Assembly (NCBI RefSeq): GCF_001680005.1
Contig: NC_033563.1
Span: 1,426,001 to 1,490,000 of the forward strand
DNA: 64,000 bases
DNA from: Plasmodium coatneyi
Taxonomy: Eukaryota > Apicomplexa > Aconoidasida > Haemosporida > Plasmodiidae
Direction: 5' to 3'
Shown: positions 56,316 to 64,000 of the stretch, piece after piece
How positions within the stretch are numbered: the first letter of the stretch is position 1
How the letters are laid out: every line of letters starts with the position of its first letter
Made by a program: the position numbers and the translations under genes
Notes under the pieces: model-generated
What the model saw: only the letters and a program-made list of their open reading frames with translations
The model's database searches: none
Told to the model about the DNA's origin: nothing

Positions 56316-58280
56316 ATGCGAAGCCAAAACATGATTAAGATTATCCTAACCTATTTGGCAGCTATCACCATCTTTTGTAATGTGCATGACGCAAAAATAT
56401 GTTATGAAGTACACAGAAGAAACACGAACAGCAACATACTTTTTATTGAAAAAAATGTGCAGCATAAAATTAGGTATCATCTGAAAGCGAAGGAATTTGT
56501 GAACTATAGGGAAATACAACTGCAGAGGATAAAAGATTATAGAAAACGCAGTGGGCCAGACAAAAATAATATTAACTACAACGTGAAGGATGGATATAAT
56601 TATCATGATAATTTGTACGTTTGCTCCTTTTTTTTTCGTCCACTTTTTCCCCACTTTGCTATATTATATGTATATGACTGTCTTGAGAAATATTCCCATC
56701 CTTCGCGTGGAATTTAATGTATGTAAATTTTTATACATGTGTGTACTCCTTTGCTTCGCCTGAAAAGCCTCTTCGTCAGGAATGAAGTGTTCCCAACGCT
56801 AGCCAAAATAGAAAATGAGAAACTGAAGGAGCGGGAGAAATATCGGGAACTCTTTCGAAACATCAATGACTACAACACCAGCTTTAGCAGACGGGTAGGT
56901 TGCCACATTATAAATAGGCCTCCTCTTATGGAAGGATAAATAAATAGTTACCTATATGCATTGCGCGCTTATCTCTGGGGGGCTATTTTCCCCTTCGAAA
57001 TTACGTTAGTGTGTATGACCCACGCGTTTTATTCTTCTCCTTCTCTCCCTTCAGACTTTTATGCAATTCCTCATCGACTTATACAACATTTTCCTAAAAA
57101 TTGACGAATTATTTTTAATTTACAAAGAGGACTTCTCCCTCCTTACGTACACGGGGCCCATGCTGCTGACGAACCACCTCTATGACGATATTGTCTATCT
57201 GACGTCGGTGGTTGAGGTGAGGTTTTCTGCAGCACCTACATGATGCGGGAGCGTTGTGCGTATTGTGTGCATTTTCCCACATTACAATCCATTTGTTTTT
57301 CCGCGTGCCCACTTACCCATGTGTGCATGTACCTACCAACCTGCAGAACTGCGACGACATCACGGTCAGCCCATACGGCAGGGAGTACATTGCACACCTG
57401 GAGGAGTTATCCCAAAAGAACAAAATAAGTAATCACTAAAAAAAAAAAAAAAAAAAAGTTCCCATAATTGAGGTGGGGTCACAATCCCATGTTACTGCGT
57501 TCCTTTTTTTTTATTAATTATTTTATGAGTGAATACGTGAGGTCTGTAAAGAACGCTCATTAATGGAGAAGCGATGTGCATATTGAGGACACGTCGCCTG
57601 AACGAAATTGTATCGAACCGATCGGTACATCACTCCCCTTTGGGCATTTCCCTTTTACAGAATTTTTAGCGCACGCATACTTATTTTACAAAAGCTTCCA
57701 TTTGAACAAGGAGCATTTGCTAAACAGCATTTGCAAATATTTGAATATTATCAAAACACTGAAGTCGTCCAAGTACGTTCCGGATGTTTCGAACTTCGAG
57801 GTGAGTAGTTTCGAGGTGACCTGTCACGTCCGCTGAATGATTTGTCTTTTCCACGTCTAGCAAATGAGTGGACCCACTTGCGGTGTCCAGTGTGCGGCGT
57901 GCATTTCGTTGCTACATAAATGCCCAGCGATTAAAAAGGGGCATGTAAAATGTTACGTACACTTGCCATTGGCGCGGCGAGGGAAAAAGAGAATGGTCAA
58001 AAAATTTCACAACAATGCAGCTGAGCGTACATAGGGGGTGCGAAAATTCTGACTGCATTTTTTGTGTTTCCATTTTGTTCTGTTGCATTCTGTAAACGAG
58101 TCATCCCAACACACATGTTTATGTGTTCATTTTTTTTCCCCCTCTTCCGTTTAGTTCTGCCTGAACAAGATGAGCAGGAAGTGGAGCAGATGGGACAAGG
58201 ACAATTTTCTGTCTGGTCTGCATGACGCCACAGATAAGATGATGATATTGACAAAACATTTTCAACAAACGAAAGAGTAG
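56316..58280 (+). CDS. HO: Divergent heme oxygenase-like protein, apicoplast-targeted
   Basis: Six exons, 56316-56614, 56768-56894, 57055-57216, 57347-57428, 57661-57800 and 58155-58280, join in consistent phase to give 311 residues (P. falciparum HO has 305). A bipartite leader is visible: a hydrophobic signal (IIKIILTYLAAITIFCNVH-like, residues 6-24) followed by a basic transit region up to about residue 85. The mature part is all helical with the HO-fold order: FMQFLIDLYNIFLKIDE, GPMLLTNHLYDDIVYLTSV, EYIAHLEEL, FLAHAYLFYKSFHLNKEHLL and a C-terminal KHFQQTKE. Work on the P. falciparum protein reports that it lacks the usual heme-binding His and enzyme activity and is needed for apicoplast gene expression. 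I likewise see no canonical proximal His motif at the start of the fold. The exon 1 to 2 acceptor (gaaaag) is weak but gives the best frame. Confidence 0.88.
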
Positions 58281-59492
58281 CAAGTGAAAAAGCTTAAAAT
58301 TTAATCCATTCTTATATGTTTATATTTGCATAGTCTCCTCGCTCTATAATTTTTGTCATTTTGTTGGACACCCCTTTTCAAGCGTTTGTCCTTTTACTCC
58401 CCAGGGAGTTCATTTTTTTTTTTTTTTTTTTTTTTGTAGTTCATTTTGGGCACATTACTTATATTGTGATGTATGCCAAGCTTTCCACTTTTTAAAACCC
58501 CAAATTAAAACGAGAAAAATGAAACTTTTTTTTTTTATTTCACTGGAAAGTTTGCAACTTATGGAGGTAGACCTTTCCGACGTTATTAAACTTCACGCCG
58601 TAAATGCTATAGCGGTTTTGTGTCCACGCAAAAATAAATATGCGGTGTTTACATACAGCGTTTCGAACGTGGAGGGGGAAAAGAAAAGATATGACAATCT
58701 GAGCCAAGCCCCAATGAGGCGCTGTTTAAGAGTTAATTAATTATCAGTGTAGACGGGCGATCTACGCAAAGTTGCGCCATTCGTCTTTTTCGTCCCACGT
58801 GAATATTCCCAAAGGGGTTATTTCATTTTGAGTGAGAAATTAAGCGCAGGATTACCATCACTTGTACGACTACAAAGGGGCGCATTTGTGTGAAGCGGTT
58901 TTGATAATGCACAGTAAGGCCATGTATAAACCGCTGCGCAATGGACACACTTAACGAGAAGCTATGCCAATTGCTTAAAAGGCATGTACAGGCATAATTT
59001 CAGAGGTGGGAGGAAGCAAACAGTAAGTATACATAAACGCACAGACGTGCCAGTGCGATGGCTCCCCCTTATGTTTACCCCTGCACGGAGCAATTACCAA
59101 TTGGAAAGCTCTAATGCATATGATAAAAATTGTTTCGTTTTAAATGGTTTAGTTTAAAATGATTTAGTTTTTTAAATGGTCTAAAAGTTTAAAATGGACG
59201 AGAATAAATTTTATTTTGGGACATGAACTTACAATAAATTATGTGTAACTTTAATTTTAAATGTTAAAAATTAAAACAATACAAGAGAAGGGATTGCAAA
59301 ATGGAGCATACATACATATGTGTGCACGCTTTTTACATATGGTCGAAGGGGTACAGTGACTTTTCTGTCATTCGAGCATATGGTATATAGTGTGTTGTAA
59401 TGGAGCGTGTGTTTTGTTTTGTTCAGCGTCTCTTCGCCTTGTTTGTTTGTTTTTTTTTTATTTTGTTTTTTTTGCTTTTTTTTAACTTTTCG

Positions 59493-59529
<37 letters not shown>

Positions 59530-59968
59530 TTTTTAATTTTTTTTTTTTTTTTTTTACTTTTTCGCTTTTATATACATATATATATGTATATATATTTTTA
59601 TTGTTGCTTCGCTTAATTCGCGTGACTGGGCGCCGCGCTTGCAATCGCTCAATACACATGTATACGTTGAATTGTCAAATTGTTGAATTGGGCGCACATA
59701 CAATTTAAACTTCAAAAAGCATACAAATATTCGTGGTATAGTACGCTCGCACACACCAATATATGTACTTGCTTGCACATATATACGTAGGAAGGAGTTG
59801 GCACTTATATGTGCCTGTTCGTGGGGGCGCACCGTCTAGGCATATATACTGGCGCATATGCGTATCGAACAAAAGGGGAACTGTAACTGGAGTGGGCAAA
59901 GTAATGAAAGGCGTAACTATAGGGGAGGATGTAATGAAAGATGCAACTGTGCATGGCTGCCTGGTCGC
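58281..59968. other. Convergent intergenic region with phased T tracts
   Basis: This lies between the stops of the heme oxygenase-like gene (+) and PREBP (-). It holds a T run at 58409-58434 and a long T-rich block at 59449-59568 in which short gc or aac breaks recur about every 10 bases. There is a repeated ttaaaatg(a/g)t(t/c)tag motif near 59138-59190. No gene is seen. Confidence 0.65.
59449..59568 (+). repeat. Phased T-tract block (possible bent DNA)
   Basis: Runs of 6-10 T are separated by single gc, cg, g or aac breaks at about 59465, 59474, 59485, 59491, 59499, 59510 and 59520. Several spacings are 9-11 bases, close to the helical repeat, which is the arrangement of intrinsically curved DNA. 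Confidence 0.55.
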
Positions 59969-62941
59969 CTACTGCTTGTCTGCCGCTGCCGCCGCCGCTT
60001 CTTCGGCTGCCTGCTGCTCCTCGTCTTGCTTCTTCACGTTGGCCTGGTTAATGGCCTTCTTGGTCTTCCTGGATTGAATGTTACTGACGTCGTGGAGGCT
60101 GGGGAAGGCCTTCTCATCATTCGTGTTTATGTAGACGCCGTTTTTGGCCGAATCGGGTCGGTAAGAAGACTTGTTGCCTGACCTGGTGTTGTTGTTGCTG
60201 CTGCTATGGTAGGTGGTCCTCCTATTTGGTGTCAACGAATGACTGAAGTTTTTATAACGATCGTTTTGGTAGTTATTATACTGGCCATTTTCTTCCTTAC
60301 TTCTGTTAAGAATTTTTAAAATTTCCTTCTGTGCCGCCTCAACCGTTTTGGGTGTTCCTTGAATTAGGACCTTCTTACTATCCTTATCGATGTGTATTTT
60401 TTTGGCAAATGTTTCTTCCTGGATTTTATTAATGGTTCTACCTTTCTTTCCAATAATGCTTCCAATGTATTCTGTATCGACAACCATTTCGACGGTGATG
60501 TAATTATTATTGGGGTTATATTTTTCTTCCATATCATCGGACGATGATTGTAAAAGGTTTTGCAAAACATCCTTAGCTAGGGCTATATTTTCTTCATGTC
60601 CATAAATCTGTGCAACGTGGTTATTTTTGTTTATCTGAATGCTTGTTGAAGTGTCTTTTTCAATTTCCTTAATTTTTTGCGCTTTGGATGATAACAGCAT
60701 GGCAATGACCTTTTCAGTAATTTCAACGTGCACACATTTTCTCTTCTCCAGTAACTCATCGATTAGTTGTAACGCATTATCTATATCATTTTTATTTCCA
60801 CTTATGTTTAATTCTTTATAATTCGTTTTGTTAAATATTTTTACCTCCGCGCCAGTTTGTGCTTTTATGTAGTTTCTGTAGTTGGCGTTGAATAGGTAGG
60901 CCTCCTCCTCAGTTACCTTTTTCTTCACCGATTTAGAGGATATGATATTTTTCACATAGTCCAAAATTTCCAATCCTTTTTGAATATTTTCTCCTTTTCC
61001 TACCAAGCTAATACCATTATCATGACGCACAACGAAAAGGTTTAAATTCATTTTTATGTCATTCAATTCGTAGGCACATTTTTTGTACAGGTTGAACATT
61101 TCCCTTTCGTCGAATTCTATAAATTTGGATTCCAATCCTTTAATAATTTCGTTCAGTTTTTCCTCTGCTTCTTCTATGTCGCTCGATTTGTTTCCCTTAA
61201 TGGTTGCCGACGCTTCGAAAGTTTTAGGATCGTAGTTCATGCGGATAAATGTGTTGGTTTTAACCTCTATTCCTTTTAGTAAACTTTTGTTGAATCCTCT
61301 TCCCAGGACAGAATCCAATTTGATATCCTTGGAAATATTCTTCGTGTTGGCACTTTGTTCATTGCTTGCCTTTTCGATTATTTCCTTCAACTTTTCTATA
61401 TCGCCCTTCATTCCGCAGTAGTACAACGTGTCGTTATCTATGTGCAGCAACACATTTGTCTCTTCCTCCATTTTTTTAAAGCTACCTTCATGCATATTCA
61501 GCATAGCTTTAAAGGTCCTATTAGGCATATATAAGTAATTCTTTTCCGTCAAGTCTAGATTCTTTACATGCGTTATGAAATTTTCTATATCCTCCTTACA
61601 TCCTGAAATGAGCAAGGACACTTTATTCTCAAAGTTGTTGTTATTCACTTTGTCTACGTATACAACATATTTGCTCTGTATCTTATTCATAAAATTGAAG
61701 GGCTTAATTAGCTGGTTGTATTTATCGCTAGCCATGACAAATTCCTTGTTCGTGATGTCCGCCTCCACAATCGTTACGTTATGTTTTTCTTTTTTAAATT
61801 TTATTATTTTATCAACAAATCGTAGTTTCTTTTCTTGGCCTTTAATTTCCGACATACTTTTCACATTCTCCTTTAACTTTTCCTCACATGTCTTTTTCAA
61901 GGTGATCAACCTGTTTTGGAAATTTTTAAAATTTTCGTAATTTTTCGTTATATTTAATTGTTCCTCTAGGTAATTTATGTACGTGTTTACTTCTTCCATT
62001 TCTTCTTCATTTTTTGGGTTCATTTTTTTCTTCTTCAGTTTAGCTTCTTTGCATTTATTCTCTACATCTGCAGAAGACATTTTCATGTTTGTTGGTCTCG
62101 CCGTTTGTGCATTTATTTTCGCAATGGATGTGTTGATTGAGGCGATTAAATTTTCGTACTCCGCCTTCCTCTTCACTTCTGCCTCCATTTTGTCGTTGAT
62201 ATTTTTACTGTTATCCTGTTTGCTAAGCTTTAGAAACTTTTTGTTTAAATCGTTTTCGATTTTTTTCCTCTCATCTTCCTTCAGCTTGAGTTCCTTTTTC
62301 ATGTCCTTCTTCGCTTCGTCTTTGGGTTCTTCCTTCACCACGTCGGTTTTCTTCGCATCGGCCTTCACATCAGCGGCTTTCTTCTCATCCACCTTCTTCG
62401 TATCTGCCTTCTTTTCATCCGCTTTCTTCCCGTCGGTCTTTTTCGCCCCCTTGGCCTTGCCTTGCGCTGGGCTCTCGTTCACCTTCTCCTCCTCCATGGA
62501 TTCCTCGTTTATATTCCCCACTGGAGCATCCTCCTTCTTGCTATTTTTGTTCACCTTCTTTTTCTTCTTTGGCGTGTTCTGGTTCTGCTCAGCGTTACTG
62601 TTATTCGCACCACTGGCGTTGTTCTCCTTCGCGTTGTTGTTCTTCGCATTGTTATTCTTCGCATTGTTGTTCTTCTTGGCATCCACCTCTTTTTCCTTTT
62701 TGTTTACGCTTCCGTTGAGTTGCACATTTGCCGTTCCTTCGCCTCCCGTGTTGGGAGTCACCTTCTTCTCATTCTTTGGGGTCTTCTGATTTTTCTCTCC
62801 CTTCTCGGTCGCCTTGGGAGCCGTCTGCTTCTTTTCCTTTACGGCGTTCTCCTTCACGTTCTCTTCGTTGACTGGCTTTTCTTCAACCACAGACGCCGCT
62901 GCGGCCATGGCTTTCTTTCCCATTCGGGTGATGAAGTTCAT
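59969..62941 (-). CDS. PREBP: Multi-KH-domain nucleic-acid-binding protein (PREBP-like)
   Basis: The reading frame from the ATG at 62941 gives 990 residues without introns. The first 260 residues are Lys/Glu/Asn-rich low complexity with near repeats (AKNNNAKNNNAK; KKADEKKADTKKVDEKK). The rest holds several KH-like units. The most canonical is near residues 815-880 (VDTEYIGSIIGKKGRTINKI, with the GKKG loop). A second precedes it (EKVIAMLLSSKAQKIKEIEK, loop changed to SSKA), and others are more degenerate (GISLVGKGENIQKGLEIL). This vigilin/Scp160-like layout matches the P. falciparum PRE-binding protein, a KH protein reported to bind an upstream element of the peroxiredoxin-1 gene. Vigilin-like RNA and ribosome binding is an alternative role. 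The ATG lies directly after a sequence resembling a splice acceptor (ccctcttgcag), so an upstream noncoding or small coding exon is possible. Confidence 0.85.
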   Translation of the reverse strand: MNFITRMGKKAMAAAASVVEEKPVNEENVKENAVKEKKQTAPKATEKGEKNQKTPKNEKKVTPNTGGEGTANVQLNGSVNKKEKEVDAKKNNNAKNNNAKNNNAKENNASGANNSNAEQNQNTPKKKKKVNKNSKKEDAPVGNINEESMEEEKVNESPAQGKAKGAKKTDGKKADEKKADTKKVDEKKAADVKADAKKTDVVKEEPKDEAKKDMKKELKLKEDERKKIENDLNKKFLKLSKQDNSKNINDKMEAEVKRKAEYENLIASINTSIAKINAQTARPTNMKMSSADVENKCKEAKLKKKKMNPKNEEEMEEVNTYINYLEEQLNITKNYENFKNFQNRLITLKKTCEEKLKENVKSMSEIKGQEKKLRFVDKIIKFKKEKHNVTIVEADITNKEFVMASDKYNQLIKPFNFMNKIQSKYVVYVDKVNNNNFENKVSLLISGCKEDIENFITHVKNLDLTEKNYLYMPNRTFKAMLNMHEGSFKKMEEETNVLLHIDNDTLYYCGMKGDIEKLKEIIEKASNEQSANTKNISKDIKLDSVLGRGFNKSLLKGIEVKTNTFIRMNYDPKTFEASATIKGNKSSDIEEAEEKLNEIIKGLESKFIEFDEREMFNLYKKCAYELNDIKMNLNLFVVRHDNGISLVGKGENIQKGLEILDYVKNIISSKSVKKKVTEEEAYLFNANYRNYIKAQTGAEVKIFNKTNYKELNISGNKNDIDNALQLIDELLEKRKCVHVEITEKVIAMLLSSKAQKIKEIEKDTSTSIQINKNNHVAQIYGHEENIALAKDVLQNLLQSSSDDMEEKYNPNNNYITVEMVVDTEYIGSIIGKKGRTINKIQEETFAKKIHIDKDSKKVLIQGTPKTVEAAQKEILKILNRSKEENGQYNNYQNDRYKNFSHSLTPNRRTTYHSSSNNNTRSGNKSSYRPDSAKNGVYINTNDEKAFPSLHDVSNIQSRKTKKAINQANVKKQDEEQQAAEEAAAAAADKQ

Positions 62942-64000
62942 TCTGCAAGAGGGGTTCAAAGAGGGAATGTCGATTGGAGTATGATTCAGGTGTGTGGAAC
63001 GCTACCGAGCTGCCTCCAATGGGTTAGCTACCACAATGAGAAGATTCTCACACCGTATGAGAAAAACTTAAATATACATATGAAGCAATGGGGTCAAAGG
63101 GCAGAAAAAAATATATGCATATATTTTATTTTTCTCTCCTTCATTTTGTTATTTTTTTTTTTTTGCAAAATTACTTGTCAACGTTTGGATTCCTTCAGAT
63201 AAATTGATAAGCGCGTGGATACTTCCTCGCTATTTCCTGTTCGGATAATTTTCTGCCTTATGACAGCCAACAGAAATATTGTTTTGGCTTTCTGGGAGGC
63301 AGGGATAACTTGCTTTTTCGCTATATGTATGCGCAGGTGTGCTCACATAAGATATGCAACTCCTTCGACGTATGTTGGGGAGTATCTAGGTGTATTTATA
63401 AGCGTATGTATATATTTTATATATACGAATATATGAATCTATACAAGCACGCGTGCGAGAACATCCCCCACAAGCCCGGTCACACTTCAAACGGCGGAGT
63501 CACTGCGTAACGGTCCTCTCAAAAATGGATTTAAATTTCAAATCGTTCAAATGGGACTGAAAATGTTGCGCACAATATTTTTTTTTTCTCAGAGGGGGTT
63601 ATAACAATGAAAATACACAAAGGGGCAAACAGGCAAACACACAAACACAGTTACTCCTTCAAGAATGAAAAACTGCGCTGAACATGAAATGACTATAACA
63701 GCAAATAGGTGAGGAGGGGCAGCGTGTGTTAGGAATTTATATTTTCATTTTTGATTCTCTCTTTCAATACATACTCTTAACAACAGTAACATGAATATAA
63801 TAAAATGTGTAAATATATATATGACGATGGAGGTCACTGATGCATGCTCCTTCATTCAATGGTTTAACATTTTTTTTTTCTACAAAATTATGTACACAAA
63901 GGATGAGGATGTAGGAGATTAACGCGGGTTTACGTTTGCGCAATTGTACGATTACGCGTTTATATGCATATATGTATTTTCATAAAAAAAAAAAAAAAGT
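62942..64000. promoter_or_regulatory. Upstream region of the PREBP-like gene to window end
   Basis: This contains the presumed promoter and leader of the PREBP-like gene on the minus strand. A possible 5' untranslated intron ends at 62942. T runs occur near 63150-63161 and 63579-63588. Tracts of atatat/gtatat sequence lie at 63404-63435. No coding sequence is supported up to the right edge. Confidence 0.5.

Noticed and set aside
59423..59659. Minus-strand Lys-rich frame (KKKKKLKKQKAKK type)
   Set aside because: Translation of the phased poly(A) tract; no start context and no conserved part.
61977..63202. Plus-strand frames of 270 and 246 codons opposite PREBP
   Set aside because: Composition is Phe/Leu/Ser from antisense of Lys/Glu-rich coding sequence, with no conserved motif.
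1..64000. tRNA, rRNA, CRISPR array, transposon or telomere repeats
   Set aside because: I looked for box A/B-like tRNA signatures, regularly spaced direct repeats, transposase-like frames and telomere-type repeats and found none that held up.

Overview
This is nuclear DNA of a malaria parasite (Plasmodium), most likely from the vivax-like monkey/human clade (P. vivax, P. cynomolgi, P. knowlesi and relatives). The evidence is the set of Plasmodium-type proteins (divergent apicoplast heme oxygenase-like protein, rhoptry-associated adhesin, PREBP-like KH protein, 6-oxopurine phosphoribosyltransferase), short introns with GT..AG borders, low-complexity Asn/Lys/Glu inserts, long poly(A)/poly(T) tracts between genes, and a base composition much less AT-extreme than P. 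falciparum. I cannot name the species from the sequence alone. From memory the order matches a central block of P. falciparum chromosome 10 read in reverse; this should be checked.

Layout, left to right: a multi-exon hypothetical gene (+, 171-1576, 5' end unclear); nicalin-like ER membrane protein (+, 2560-4404); large basic nuclear-looking protein with an AT-hook-like patch (-, 5812-8391); a 3.6 kb divergent intergenic region holding exon-like fragments; UTP13/TBL3 WD40 protein (+, 12043-15587); RING/TRAF zinc-finger membrane protein (-, 16086-18021); ATG18 PROPPIN (+, 20483-21807); helical protein of unknown function (-, 22771-24918); FCP1/NIF-type CTD phosphatase with a C-terminal BRCT domain (-, 25679-30359); then three same-strand metabolic genes, GMP synthetase (33288-34931), PGM2-type phosphohexo/pentomutase (37216-38997) and HGPRT (40767-41892); complex III subunit QCR7 (+, 44348-45156); rhoptry-associated adhesin (-, 45915-47101); basic coiled-coil protein (+, 48565-49818); RNF10/Mag2-like RING ligase rebuilt from nine exons (-, 51261-54913); heme oxygenase-like protein in six exons (+, 56316-58280); PREBP-like multi-KH protein (-, 59969-62941).

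Functional links: GMP synthetase, the mutase and HGPRT sit side by side on one strand and may all serve purine salvage (ribose-1-phosphate to ribose-5-phosphate to PRPP, then IMP/GMP/XMP and XMP to GMP). Several others concern core gene expression: UTP13 (18S rRNA processing), FCP1-like phosphatase (RNA polymerase II CTD), RNF10-like ligase (40S quality control), PREBP (KH nucleic-acid binding). ATG18 and the heme oxygenase-like protein both relate to apicoplast maintenance in P. falciparum work.

I found no tRNA, rRNA, CRISPR array, transposon, or telomeric or multigene-family sequence. Exon joins were worked out by hand from reading frame, phase and family resemblance; all CDS spans below run from first to last coding base and include introns.
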